This document shows positions 31,233 through 39,951 of a stretch of 64,000 bases of DNA, piece by piece. Every line of letters starts with the position of its first letter. Within the stretch, counting starts at the first letter, position 1. The notes under the pieces are model-generated. The model was not told the DNA's origin. It did not search any database and saw only the letters and a program-made list of their open reading frames with translations. The DNA comes from Nitratireductor aquimarinus (GTDB lineage: Bacteria > Pseudomonadota > Alphaproteobacteria > Rhizobiales > Rhizobiaceae). Location of the stretch: positions 186,001-250,000 of the forward strand of contig NZ_CP177240.1 of assembly GCF_046773475.1 (NCBI RefSeq), given 5' to 3'. Both the position numbers and the translations under genes were made by a program.

Positions 31233-33692
31233 TCAGCCCTTTACGCGTTCCCCCGGCGGATCGTAGAGCGGCGCCATGTGCACCGTGGCCGCGAAGCGTT
31301 CGTTCGCCACGATGAGTTCGTAGTCTCCCGATGTCAGAAATGCGTCGTCGACGCCCCCGGCGGCGCGCACATAGCCGTAGCCGACGGGTTTGCCGACCGT
31401 GTAGCCATAGCCGCCGCTCGTCAGATAGCCGACCGGCTCGCCATTGCGCAGGATCGTTTCCCGGCCAAGCAGAACCGCGTCGGGGTCAGCCGTGGTGAAG
31501 CAGGCAAGGCGTTTGGTCAAAGGGCCGCCAGAAGCTGCCTCACAGGCCTCGCGCCCGATGAACGGCGTGTCACGGCGCAGCTTCACGGCCCAGCCAAGCC
31601 CCGCCTCGAACGGGTTGTCATTGGGTGTCACATCCGAGCCCCAGGCGCGATAACCCTTCTCCAGCCGGAGCGACTCGATGGCGCGATAACCCACGGGGCG
31701 GATCTCCTGCGCGCGGCCTTTGTCCATCAGCGCGTCAAACACGTCGCCCGTGCCCTCGATGGGCACATGCAGCTCCCAGCCCAGTTCACCAACATAGGTC
31801 ACGCGCATGGCGCGCACGCGGTGCCCGGCAATGTCGATCTCCTGCACCCGGCCGAAGCGGAAGGCCTCGTTGCCGACATCGGCCCCGGTCACGGCGGCGA
31901 GAACCTCGCGTGCCCGCGGCCCCATCAGGGAGAGCGTGCCATGTTTCTCGGTCACGTCGACAAGACGGGCGTTTGCGCCGGCAGGCAGGTGGTCTTCTAT
32001 CCACGCAAAGTCGTGGGTGCGCGAACCTGTTCCGGTCACGATGTAGAAGTGATCATCGGCAAGACGGGCGACGGTCAGGTCGCATTCAATGCCGCCGCGC
32101 GAATTCAGGATCTGCGTGTAGGTCAGGCGTCCGGCGGGCTTGGCGACGTGGTTGGCGCAGATGCGCTCCAGCGCGTCCGCCGCATCGGGGCCGGTCAGCT
32201 CATACTTGGCGAAGGATGACTGATCGAAAACGCCGACCTTTTCGCGCACATGCGCATGTTCCTCACCGACGGGGCCAAACCAGTTCTGCCGCCCCATGGA
32301 ATAGTCGTCCCGCGCGTCCATCCCCTCCGGCGCAAACCAGTTGGGCCGTTCCCAGCCGAGCTTCGAGCCGAACACCGCGCGGTGATCCTGAAGCTTTGCA
32401 TAGAGCGGGGAGACGATGCGCGGCCTGCCGCTTTCATATTCCTCATGCGGGAACGCCACCGTGTAGTGCTTGCCATAGGCTTCGAGCGTGCGCTCCTCGA
32501 CCCATTTGCGGTTCCGGTGCAGCTCCGAGAAGCGGCGAATGTCCACGACCCAGAGATCCAGCGGAGCCTCGCCGCGCACCACCCATTCCGCCAGCACCCA
32601 GCCCGCACCGCCGCCTGCGGCGATGCCGAAGGCGTTGAAGCCGGCCCCGACAAACATGTTGGCGCATTCCGGGGTCTGTCCGAGAATGAAATTGCCGTCC
32701 GGCGTGAAGCTTTCAGGCCCGTTGATCATCTGCCTGACGCCTGCTTCGGCGAGTGCCGGAACACGCTCGATGGCCTGTGTCATGTGCTGTTCGAAATGGT
32801 CGAAATCGTCGTCGAACAACTGGAATTCGAACCGGTTCGGCACATCTCCGCCCGGCAGGCCGGTGGCCCAGCTCTGCGGGTTCGGTTCGTAGCCGCCCAT
32901 GACGAGGCCGCCGACCTCCTCCTTGAAATAGATGCGGCGGTCGGGATCGCGCACGGTCGGCGTGTCGGAAGAGAGCCCCTCGATCTTCTCGGTCACGATG
33001 TACTGGTGCTTGACCGGTTGCAGCGGCACCGAGACCCCGGCCATCGCACCGATCTGACGGGCCCATTGGCCGCCGCAATTGACCACTTTTTCGCAGGCGA
33101 TCCTGCCACGATCCGTCTCCACGGCAACGATGCGGCCGCCCTCCATCTCGAAGCCGGTCACCTGAACGCCTTCAAAGAGCCGCGCCCCGTTCATGCGCGC
33201 GCCCCTGGCGAGTGACTGGGTGATGTCGGACGGGCTGGCCTGCCCATCCGTGGGCAGCCAGGACGCGCCGATCAGGTCGGACGTGTCCATGAGCGGCCAC
33301 ATCCGCTTCACTTCCTCCGGCCCGACAAGCTCCATCTCCATGCCGAAGCTGCGCGCGGTGGTGGCAAGCCGTCTGAACTCGGTCCAGCGGTCTTCATTGG
33401 TGGCGAGCCGCAGGCAGCCGGTCATTTTCCAGCCGGTCTCCAGACCCGTTTCCTCGTGCAGCCTTTTGTACAGATCCACCGAGTATTTCAGCACGCGCGT
33501 GATCGACGCCGACGAGCGCAGCTGACCGATCAGCCCGGCGGCATGCCAGGTCGAGCCCGATGTCAGTTTGCCCTGTTCCAGAAGAATGACGTCGGCCTTG
33601 TGGTCGCGGGCAAGGTGGTAGGCTGTCGAGCAGCCGATGATGCCGCCTCCGATGACGACGATCTGGGCATGCGAAGGCAGGGTCTGGGTCAT
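31233..33692 (-). CDS. FAD-dependent amine dehydrogenase with GcvT domain (dimethylglycine/sarcosine dehydrogenase-like)
   Basis: 819 residues. The N-terminal DAO/FAD domain (about 1-400) has the dinucleotide motif VVIGGGIIGCSTAYHLA, and STWHAAGLIGQL contains the His that carries covalent FAD in dimethylglycine and sarcosine dehydrogenases. A linker domain is followed by a C-terminal aminomethyltransferase/GcvT domain (about 430-810) that binds folate, with GYRAWGSDVTPNDNPFEAGL and PVGYLTSGGYGYTVGKPVGY. It oxidatively demethylates an N-methylated amine or amino acid, passing the one-carbon unit to tetrahydrofolate. ATG overlaps the kinase stop by four bases. Linked to eutH, an N-methylated ethanolamine derivative is a reasonable guess. 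Confidence 0.88.
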   Translation of the reverse strand: MTQTLPSHAQIVVIGGGIIGCSTAYHLARDHKADVILLEQGKLTSGSTWHAAGLIGQLRSSASITRVLKYSVDLYKRLHEETGLETGWKMTGCLRLATNEDRWTEFRRLATTARSFGMEMELVGPEEVKRMWPLMDTSDLIGASWLPTDGQASPSDITQSLARGARMNGARLFEGVQVTGFEMEGGRIVAVETDRGRIACEKVVNCGGQWARQIGAMAGVSVPLQPVKHQYIVTEKIEGLSSDTPTVRDPDRRIYFKEEVGGLVMGGYEPNPQSWATGLPGGDVPNRFEFQLFDDDFDHFEQHMTQAIERVPALAEAGVRQMINGPESFTPDGNFILGQTPECANMFVGAGFNAFGIAAGGGAGWVLAEWVVRGEAPLDLWVVDIRRFSELHRNRKWVEERTLEAYGKHYTVAFPHEEYESGRPRIVSPLYAKLQDHRAVFGSKLGWERPNWFAPEGMDARDDYSMGRQNWFGPVGEEHAHVREKVGVFDQSSFAKYELTGPDAADALERICANHVAKPAGRLTYTQILNSRGGIECDLTVARLADDHFYIVTGTGSRTHDFAWIEDHLPAGANARLVDVTEKHGTLSLMGPRAREVLAAVTGADVGNEAFRFGRVQEIDIAGHRVRAMRVTYVGELGWELHVPIEGTGDVFDALMDKGRAQEIRPVGYRAIESLRLEKGYRAWGSDVTPNDNPFEAGLGWAVKLRRDTPFIGREACEAASGGPLTKRLACFTTADPDAVLLGRETILRNGEPVGYLTSGGYGYTVGKPVGYGYVRAAGGVDDAFLTSGDYELIVANERFAATVHMAPLYDPPGERVKG

Positions 33693-34600
33693 CGTGATGC
33701 GCGTCCGTATTGGGTGTAGAAAGTGTCCAGTGCGGCCTCGAGCCGCGAGAGGTTCTCATGCGTGTAGGCAACGTAGTCGGTGCCCGGCGCGTCGAGATAA
33801 AGCTCGGAGGTCATGCTCCACATCGCCTCGCGCAACAGCGAAGCGCACTGCATGGAGCCCAGCGAACGCCGCAGGTCCCAATCGGGCGTGCGGTCGAAAT
33901 AATAGCCGAGCAGCGCTTCGGACTCTTCGTCCGAAAAGCTGGCGTTGGAGGAGAGCCCCGCCAGATCGAACATCGCCGTCGAGAAGCCGGCATATTCGAA
34001 ATCGATCAGCCACAGCCGCTTGCCGTCATCCAGAAGGTTGGCTGGCAGGAGGTCGTTGTGACCGAACACGATTGGAAGCGGCGTCTGTACGGCTTCCAGC
34101 TCATCGGCCAGCGCGAGATAGGCCGGCAGCTGTTCCGTCATCCGGCTCCCGCCTTCCTTCAGGGTGCGCGCATAGTCGCGGATGACGTGAAACGGCCAGA
34201 ACATGAAGCCCGGCCCTGAAACATGGTGCGGCATGTCCTGATGAAAATCGCGAACGATCCTGGCGACGCGTTCAATGTTGGCGCGCACATCGGCTTCGCC
34301 GTATGTTCTGGCATTGAGATGTCTGCAAACCATCACGCCGGGCGCCGCATGCTCGACGGCTGGTGCAAGAGACGCTAACTCGGCGGCGCGCGCGGTCATC
34401 AATTCGCGGTCGCGGATAACGTGATGAAAGGGATAGTCCTTGCCGAAACGGACCACATGGCCGCCGGCATCGTCGGTAACGAGCCAGCTTTCATTGCTGA
34501 TGCCGCCGACAAGCGGCTCTATCGTGATTGCCCCCTGCCATAGGGGCAGTGCCGCAATCCGATCAGAGCCCGGGGCGGTGATTTCCCGTGCTGCCGTCAT
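33689..34600 (-). CDS. choline/ethanolamine-kinase-like phosphotransferase
   Basis: 303 residues, aminoglycoside phosphotransferase/choline kinase fold. VGGISNESWLV holds the nucleotide loop, the catalytic Brenner motif is VFGHNDLLPANLL (HxDxxxxN) and LWLIDFEYAG replaces the DFG metal motif. The ATG at 34600 is chosen because GGGAGGAG lies immediately upstream; the longer frame to 34666 lacks this. It is first in a three-gene minus-strand operon with the FAD/GcvT enzyme and eutH. It presumably phosphorylates an amino alcohol. Catalytic residues appear intact. Confidence 0.85.
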   Translation of the reverse strand: MTAAREITAPGSDRIAALPLWQGAITIEPLVGGISNESWLVTDDAGGHVVRFGKDYPFHHVIRDRELMTARAAELASLAPAVEHAAPGVMVCRHLNARTYGEADVRANIERVARIVRDFHQDMPHHVSGPGFMFWPFHVIRDYARTLKEGGSRMTEQLPAYLALADELEAVQTPLPIVFGHNDLLPANLLDDGKRLWLIDFEYAGFSTAMFDLAGLSSNASFSDEESEALLGYYFDRTPDWDLRRSLGSMQCASLLREAMWSMTSELYLDAPGTDYVAYTHENLSRLEAALDTFYTQYGRASR

Positions 34601-34662
34601 GTCTCCTCCCGCAGCCTTTGGCTGTCGATTTTGAGGAAGAATTGATGGGCATCTGTGTGAAG

Positions 34663-34680
34663 TCAACAGAAAAATGTTGA
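34663..34680. promoter_or_regulatory. palindrome in the kinase/DeoR divergent region
   Basis: TCAACA and TGTTGA form a perfect 6-bp inverted repeat with a 6-base A-rich spacer, located 63 bases before the kinase ATG and 83 before the deoR ATG. It is a candidate operator for the adjacent DeoR-family protein. Confidence 0.55.
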
Positions 34681-34762
34681 AGTTTGACCGATTTGCATCT
34701 TCTTGAATTTAAAATCAGTCATGATAGGGCATAAACGGGCACAACCGGTAAGGGCAACGCAG

Positions 34763-35524
34763 ATGAACTATTCCCCCCGCCATGGTCGGATTCTGGATCT
34801 TCTGACAGAGCAGGGCACAATGGGCGTCAATGATCTGGCGCAGCATCTGGAGGTGTCGGTGGAAACCGTCCGCCGCGATGTGAAGGCGCTTGCCGGGCGT
34901 GGCGCCATCGTGCGCATGCATGGCGCCATCGCCTTGCCGTCCGTGGTCAGCGAAGCGCCGTTCGAGCGGCGCATGCGGGAGAACCGGCAGGCCAAGGAGA
35001 CCATCGCCGCACTGGCCGCCTCGACGATCCGCGATGGCGAGTCGGTGATGCTCGACACGGGCACCACCACCAGCCTTCTGGCGCGCGCGCTGCTGGACCA
35101 CCGCCAGTTGACCGTCGTTACCAACTCATCCGACATTGCCCGCACGCTGGCGACCGTCAATGGCAACAAGGTCTACATGGCCGGCGGGGAGTTGCGCAGC
35201 GACAGTGGCTCCGCGCTCGGCTTTTCCGCCATCGAGTTCGTCAGTCGTTTCAGCGTTGATCACGCCATCATTTCCGCGGGCGCAGTGAACGCGGTGACCG
35301 GCATCATGGATTACGATCTGGAGGAGGCGCAGTTCGGCAACGCGGTTCTGGCGCGTGGTCGCCGCCGGGTTGTCGTGACCGATGCTTCCAAGTTCGGCCG
35401 GAAGGGGCTGGTGCGCGTCTGCTCCTTTGCCGAAGTCGATTCGCTCATCGTCGACAGCATGCCGCCGGAAGACCTGTCCGAAGCGCTTCGTCTGGCCGAT
35501 GTGACGGTTACCTGCCCTGCCTGA
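34763..35524 (+). CDS. DeoR/GlpR-family transcriptional regulator
   Basis: 253 residues. An N-terminal DeoR helix-turn-helix (GVNDLAQHLEVSVETVRRDVKAL, of which VSVETVRRDV is the signature) is followed by a DeoR C-terminal sensor domain with DTGTTTSLLARAL and TNSSDIARTL, which bind phosphorylated metabolites. The ATG at 34763 is preferred over an in-frame ATG at 34703, since the added 20 residues do not match the family. It is divergent from the kinase-FAD-eutH operon. A DeoR protein sensing a phosphorylated compound fits control of an operon that begins with a kinase. Confidence 0.9.
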   Translation: MNYSPRHGRILDLLTEQGTMGVNDLAQHLEVSVETVRRDVKALAGRGAIVRMHGAIALPSVVSEAPFERRMRENRQAKETIAALAASTIRDGESVMLDTGTTTSLLARALLDHRQLTVVTNSSDIARTLATVNGNKVYMAGGELRSDSGSALGFSAIEFVSRFSVDHAIISAGAVNAVTGIMDYDLEEAQFGNAVLARGRRRVVVTDASKFGRKGLVRVCSFAEVDSLIVDSMPPEDLSEALRLADVTVTCPA

Positions 35525-35644
35525 CGGGGGCGTTCAGTCCGCCGGCGCACCACGCCTGTGGGAAAGCTGTACATTTGTTCTCCGACAAAACAGTTCCTGC
35601 ACAATCAACTTGCTTTCCGTCTCGGGATTTGGTTCGTTCCGCGC

Positions 35645-35740
35645 ATCCACAGGGGTGCCGCGTATCGCCGCGGCTGAGATGAGGGTGCAAATCCTCGGGC
35701 CCTAGAAGCTGATCTGGGTAATGCCAGCGGAGCAAGGAGG
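35645..35740 (+). promoter_or_regulatory. TPP riboswitch (THI element)
   Basis: Core elements of the thiamine pyrophosphate aptamer are present in order: GGGGTGCC at 35652-35659, CTGAGA at 35674-35679, CTGATCTGG at 35709-35717 and the following TAATGCCAGCGG. The Shine-Dalgarno AAGGAGG at 35734-35740 lies at the 3' edge, 6 bases before the ykoF ATG. No terminator hairpin is seen between aptamer and gene, so control is probably at translation initiation: P1 closure (TCC at 35646-35648 with GGA) would cover the ribosome site when TPP is bound. Confidence 0.93.
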
Positions 35741-35746
35741 ACAATC

Positions 35747-36355
35747 ATGTTCGCAGGTGCGCAGCTTTCCCTTTATCCGATGACCGACAATTTCGTCGAC
35801 GTCATCATGTCGTCGCTCTCCGCGTTCGATCCTTACCGGGACCGGTTGCGAATCGAGACCGACGATATCTCCACGCTCGTCGTCGGCCCGCCCGAAGTGC
35901 TGTTTCCGGCGCTGCGCGATTTCTATGTCGCCGCCGCATCCACCCGCCATCACGTGGTGCTGCGCGCCACGCTCTCGCGCGGCTGCCCCGGCGAGCCCGA
36001 CGATCCGATCTGCAGCACCTCTGCACTCGCCAATCCGTCAGAGCCGCTCGCCGAACGGCAGAAGGCGGCGCTTGCAGCAGTGGCCAATGCCAAGACCACG
36101 TCGGAAATCGCACGCGCGCAGTTCTCGCTTTACGTGATGGGCGCCGGCGATCACATGGCGGAGATCATGGGCTGCATCGACTTCCTGAAGTCGAGCGGCG
36201 TCTTTGACCGCTCCAAGAATTTCTGCAGCCGTCTCACCGGCGATGCAGGCCCGGTTTTCGCAACGCTCGAACAGGCCTTCTGCCGGTTCGGTCCGCCCGA
36301 AGGCCATGTGACGGTCGATCTCACCGTTTCCGCCAACAGCCCCTCCACGGCCTGA
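35747..36355 (+). CDS. ykoF: YkoF-family thiamine/HMP-binding protein
   Basis: 202 residues made of two repeated ferredoxin-like units (about 1-95 and 115-195), each beginning with a GAQLSLYPM- or RAQFSLYVM-type strand followed by IM in the same spacing. This is the YkoF fold that binds thiamine or hydroxymethylpyrimidine in Bacillus. It is cytoplasmic, without signal peptide. First gene after the TPP riboswitch and 4 bases before the permease, so it likely receives the imported pyrimidine. Confidence 0.88.
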   Translation: MFAGAQLSLYPMTDNFVDVIMSSLSAFDPYRDRLRIETDDISTLVVGPPEVLFPALRDFYVAAASTRHHVVLRATLSRGCPGEPDDPICSTSALANPSEPLAERQKAALAAVANAKTTSEIARAQFSLYVMGAGDHMAEIMGCIDFLKSSGVFDRSKNFCSRLTGDAGPVFATLEQAFCRFGPPEGHVTVDLTVSANSPSTA

Positions 36356-36359
36356 CCCC

Positions 36360-37148
36360 ATGTCTCAGGGTCGGCCCCGTCCTGCGGGCGGACGGCTGGT
36401 GCGCGGCTTGCCTGCCCTGGCAAGCGTTGCCGGTGCAATCCTCCTTTGGGAAATCTATGTGCGGCTGTCGGGCATTTCGCCGCTGGTTCTGCCTGCGCCT
36501 TCGCGCGTCATCGAACAGATGGGCGTCAACCGCGCCCTCCTGTGGGAGAACACGCTGCCGACGCTGAGCGCGACGCTGACCGGCTTTGCCTTCTCCGTCA
36601 GCATCGCCTTTGCCCTCTCGGTGGCGCTCGATTTCCTGCCGAAGCTGCGGCGGGCGCTGTTCCCGATCTTTGTCGTCAGCCAGACCCTGCCGCTGGTGGC
36701 CATCGCGCCGCTGGCCGTCCTGTGGTTCGGTTTCGGTCTCACACCGAAAATCCTGCTCGTGGCGCTCGTCACCTTCTTTCCCATGCTGGTGGCGCTGGTC
36801 GATGGCTACGAATCCACCGATCCCGAAATCGAAACGCTGATGCGCTCCATGGGCGCGTCGCGATGGAAAGTGTTCCGGGCGGCGCGCTTTCCCTCGGCCA
36901 TGCCCTATTTCTTCGCCGGCCTGCGGATTTCGATCACCTATGCCGTGGTCGCCGCGATCTTCTCCGAATATGTCGGCGCGCGCGCCGGGCTCGGCATTGT
37001 CATTCTCAACGCCAAGAACAGCTTTCGCCCGGATCTCATGCTGGCGGCGGTCGTGGTCAGCTCCACGCTGACACTGGTGCTCTTCGGCGTCTCGGCGCTT
37101 CTGCAACGCGCGCTGCTGCGCTGGCGTGAAGCGGGGCAGACACGATGA
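36360..37148 (+). CDS. thiX: thiamine-precursor ABC transporter permease (ThiX)
   Basis: 262 residues, six hydrophobic segments, BPD_transp_1 family of the SsuC/TauC/ThiX type. The EAA-like cytoplasmic loop MRSMGASRWKVFRAARFPSA contacts the ATPase. Named ThiX from context: TPP riboswitch upstream and ThiY-like binding protein downstream. Its stop overlaps the ATPase ATG by four bases. Confidence 0.88.
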   Translation: MSQGRPRPAGGRLVRGLPALASVAGAILLWEIYVRLSGISPLVLPAPSRVIEQMGVNRALLWENTLPTLSATLTGFAFSVSIAFALSVALDFLPKLRRALFPIFVVSQTLPLVAIAPLAVLWFGFGLTPKILLVALVTFFPMLVALVDGYESTDPEIETLMRSMGASRWKVFRAARFPSAMPYFFAGLRISITYAVVAAIFSEYVGARAGLGIVILNAKNSFRPDLMLAAVVVSSTLTLVLFGVSALLQRALLRWREAGQTR

Positions 37149-37900
37149 GCGCTCTTGAAATGCGCAATGTGGGCGTGACGCTTGGCGAGACCGCCGTGCT
37201 CGACGATGTGTCGCTGCATGTGGGGCAGGGGGAGTTCGTCTCCATTCTCGGCCCTTCGGGAGCGGGAAAATCCACCCTGTTTCGCCTGCTCACCGGCGCG
37301 CTTGCGCCGGATCGCGGCGAGATCCTGCGCGATGGCGCGCCGCTGAAGCGCGATGGCCAGACCTTCGCCTTCATGCCGCAGCGCGACGCGCTGATGCCCT
37401 GGCGACGCATCATCGACAACGTCATTCTGGGGCTGGAAGTGCAGGGTGTGCCCCGCGCCGAGGCGCGCGCCCGCGCGCTGCCGCTGTTCGCCGAATTCGG
37501 GCTGGAAGGCTTTGAACAGCGCTATCCGGCGGAACTCTCGGGCGGCATGCGTCAGCGCGCAGCCCTTCTGCGCACGGTCATTCAGGCCCGCCCGATCCAG
37601 CTTCTCGATGAACCCTTCGGCGCACTCGACGCACTCACCCGCGCGCAGATGCAGCGCTGGCTGGAGGACCGCTGGCGCGCCGCGCGCTGGACCACGCTGC
37701 TCGTCACCCATGACGTGCGCGAGGCGGTCGCCCTTTCAGACCGCATCTATGTGCTGTCGCGCCGTCCCGCCCGCGTGATTTCCGAGGTCGTCGTCCGCGC
37801 CCCGCGCCCGCGCCTTGGCGCGCCGCTGCCGGACGAAGCCCGCGCGCTGGAAGAAGACCTTTTGAACACCTTGCTCAGTCAGACAGGAGAAAGACCATGA
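37145..37900 (+). CDS. thiZ: thiamine-precursor ABC transporter ATPase (ThiZ)
   Basis: 251 residues. Walker A GPSGAGKST is near residue 38, the Q-loop in AFMPQRDALMPW, signature LSGGMRQRAALLR, Walker B IQLLDEPFGALD and the switch His in LLVTHDVREAVALSD. It is a nitrate/taurine/thiamine-type ATPase. Four-base overlaps on both sides fix it in the thiXZY unit. Confidence 0.9.
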   Translation: MSALEMRNVGVTLGETAVLDDVSLHVGQGEFVSILGPSGAGKSTLFRLLTGALAPDRGEILRDGAPLKRDGQTFAFMPQRDALMPWRRIIDNVILGLEVQGVPRAEARARALPLFAEFGLEGFEQRYPAELSGGMRQRAALLRTVIQARPIQLLDEPFGALDALTRAQMQRWLEDRWRAARWTTLLVTHDVREAVALSDRIYVLSRRPARVISEVVVRAPRPRLGAPLPDEARALEEDLLNTLLSQTGERP

Positions 37901-38886
37901 AAAGCCTGATAGCCGCAGCCCTGATGCTCGGCGCGATGGCGCTGCCGGCAACGGCGCAGGAGCGCCTGAGCGTCGCGCTGGACTGGACGCCCAATACCAA
38001 CCATGTGGGGCTCTACGTCGCCCAGGCGAAGGGCTGGTTCAAGGATGCCGGCCTTGATGTCGAAATCCTGCCCTACACCGACACGTCCTCCGGCACGCTG
38101 GTCGCCACGGGCGTTGCCGAATTCGGCATTCTCAGCTCCATCGGCTTCTACAGCCAGCGCGCCACGGGCGCCGACCTCACGGTCGTCATGGCGGTGATGC
38201 AGCACGAGACGGGCCGTCTCGTCTTCAACGGCGAGCGTGAAGACATCCAGCGCCCGGCCGATCTCGATGGCATGACCTATGCCGGTTTCGGCAGCGCATG
38301 GGAGCAGGCCCTCATCTCCACCATCATCCAGAACGATGGCGGCAAGGGCGAATTCGAGACCGTCACGCTCGGCACCTCCGCCTATGAGGCGCTTGCCAAT
38401 GGCACGGTCGATTTCACGCTTGAGGTCAGCACCTGGGAAGGTGTGAACTCCGTGCTCCTCGACCGTCCGCAGCGCGCATTCCGCTATGCCGATTACGGCG
38501 TGCCGGATCAGCACACCACCTATCTCGGCGGCAACGGAACCTGGCTGAAGGCCAACCCGGAGACCGCGCGCGCTTTCGTTGAAGCGGCTCAGCGCGGCTA
38601 TGCCTTTGCTGCCGAGAACCCGGAAGAGGCAGCCGAGATGCTGATCGCCGAAACCGGCGGCATGCTGTCCAACCCGGAGCTGGTCCGCGCTTCCATGCAG
38701 GCCATCGTGGATGGCGGCTACCTGCAGGACGAAGGCGAACCGGTCGGCCTCATCGATGCGGACATGTTCGGCAACATCACGAAGTTCATGTTCGAGGCGG
38801 GCGTCATGCGCGATGCCGACGGCAAGCGCCTTGAGGAGATGCCGGACGTCTCCACCTGGTTCACCAACGCCTACCAGAAGCAGTAA
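37897..38886 (+). CDS. thiY: thiamine-precursor (formylaminopyrimidine) binding protein ThiY
   Basis: 329 residues. A signal peptide (about 1-21, LPATAQ) is followed by an NMT1/ThiY domain; the opening LSVALDWTPNTNHVGLYVAQ is the family signature, with aromatic and acidic residues for the pyrimidine. ThiY binds N-formyl-4-amino-5-aminomethyl-2-methylpyrimidine, a thiamine breakdown product salvaged for the HMP moiety. It ends the operon ahead of a strong terminator. Confidence 0.9.
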   Translation: MKSLIAAALMLGAMALPATAQERLSVALDWTPNTNHVGLYVAQAKGWFKDAGLDVEILPYTDTSSGTLVATGVAEFGILSSIGFYSQRATGADLTVVMAVMQHETGRLVFNGEREDIQRPADLDGMTYAGFGSAWEQALISTIIQNDGGKGEFETVTLGTSAYEALANGTVDFTLEVSTWEGVNSVLLDRPQRAFRYADYGVPDQHTTYLGGNGTWLKANPETARAFVEAAQRGYAFAAENPEEAAEMLIAETGGMLSNPELVRASMQAIVDGGYLQDEGEPVGLIDADMFGNITKFMFEAGVMRDADGKRLEEMPDVSTWFTNAYQKQ

Positions 38887-38909
38887 TTTCTGACGCAGTT
38901 CAGAGATTT

Positions 38910-38946
38910 ACGGCCCGAAAGCCTCAGGAGGTTTTCGGGCCGTTTT
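38910..38946 (+). terminator. Rho-independent terminator of the thiamine operon
   Basis: ACGGCCCGAAA at 38910-38920 pairs perfectly with TTTCGGGCCGT at 38933-38943, followed by TTTAATT. It lies just before the convergent phytase-like gene ends. Confidence 0.85.
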
Positions 38947-38949
38947 AAT

Positions 38950-39873
38950 TCAGGGCATGGCCGGAAACGTCACGTCCACCAGCGCGAACACCGAGCGTTG
39001 CTCCTTCTTGATCCTGTCATCGCTGACCAGCAGAAAGAGTGACGGCGAGACCGCGACGATGCCTTCGAAATCCGCATCGTCGATACCGGGAACATCAAGC
39101 CGAACTGCCTGCGTTTTGCATAAGGTGTCGGCCGCGCAGACCGCCGGGTCGACAAGCCGCAGATAGGGAACGAGCGCCTTGTCTTCCTTGATGCGCTCCA
39201 GCACCAGAAGTCTGCCATCGGGCAGCGCCGTCATCGCCTTCACCCGCGACGCGCCGATATCCTCGCTCGACCACGAGAGCGTTTCGCCACCTTCCGCATA
39301 AAGCGTGTGCGCGGTGCGCGGCGCGGGCTCAAACGGTTCTTCGGGCAGGGTCACAAGGCCAAGCTCCGGGTGATGGGCTATGGATTCAAGGCCGCGGTTC
39401 TTGCCCGCCTGTCGGCTGCTGTCACGCACCGCCGATGGCAGATCGATCTCTGCCAGCCATCCCCCGTCACGCTTGAAAAGTGCGGCACGCGGTCCGCTTT
39501 CGCTCAGGATCGCGAAATTCAGTGCGCCCGTTTCATCTGGTCGTAGCATCAGCGCTTCCGGCCCGAACCCCTGTTCGGCAAGCGCATTGCCATCTGCGTC
39601 GGTCAGCGCCGCAGCCGCCTGCGGCTCAAGGACCGTAATCGTCTCGCCATCGGTCGAGAAGGCGAGACTGAACAGCGTGGCCCGGTCGGAAACCGCGTAA
39701 ACGGTCTGCGTCTGCGGGTCGTAAGCGAGGCCGGATAACTCGGCCATCGTCTCTCCGTTCACATCGATTTCGGGCATCACCCGATGATCGAGAACCCGCG
39801 CCGACATCGGCTCGGCATTGACTGCAAGCGTGGTGGCGAGGGCGAGGAGGGGTGTCAAAAGAATGGTTCTCAA
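38950..39873 (-). CDS. exported esterase-like-activity-of-phytase domain protein
   Basis: 307 residues. A signal peptide (about 1-20, LAVNA) is followed by a single beta-propeller domain of the phytase-esterase-like family, with AELSGLAYDPQTQTVYAVSD and FEGIVAVSPSLFLLVSDD typical of the repeated blades. Such proteins are thought to act on phosphoesters or related esters outside the cytoplasm. A TTG start at 39873 is used because GAGGTC lies 8 bases upstream and no ATG is suitably placed. It is last in the DUF4956-VTC-PiT operon, so release of phosphate from organic esters is a sensible role. Confidence 0.8.
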   Translation of the reverse strand: MRTILLTPLLALATTLAVNAEPMSARVLDHRVMPEIDVNGETMAELSGLAYDPQTQTVYAVSDRATLFSLAFSTDGETITVLEPQAAAALTDADGNALAEQGFGPEALMLRPDETGALNFAILSESGPRAALFKRDGGWLAEIDLPSAVRDSSRQAGKNRGLESIAHHPELGLVTLPEEPFEPAPRTAHTLYAEGGETLSWSSEDIGASRVKAMTALPDGRLLVLERIKEDKALVPYLRLVDPAVCAADTLCKTQAVRLDVPGIDDADFEGIVAVSPSLFLLVSDDRIKKEQRSVFALVDVTFPAMP

Positions 39874-39951
39874 GGTTCAGACCTCATTTCTGGCGGAAAT
39901 GCCTCTGGCAGACGGCAGGGGCGCCCCGGATTTTCCGAAGCGCCCGCTGCC

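Noticed and set aside
38950..39873. Phytase-like gene as a true phytase
   Set aside because: Only the esterase-like phytase-family propeller is recognisable; the classical His acid and beta-propeller phytase active-site motifs are not seen.
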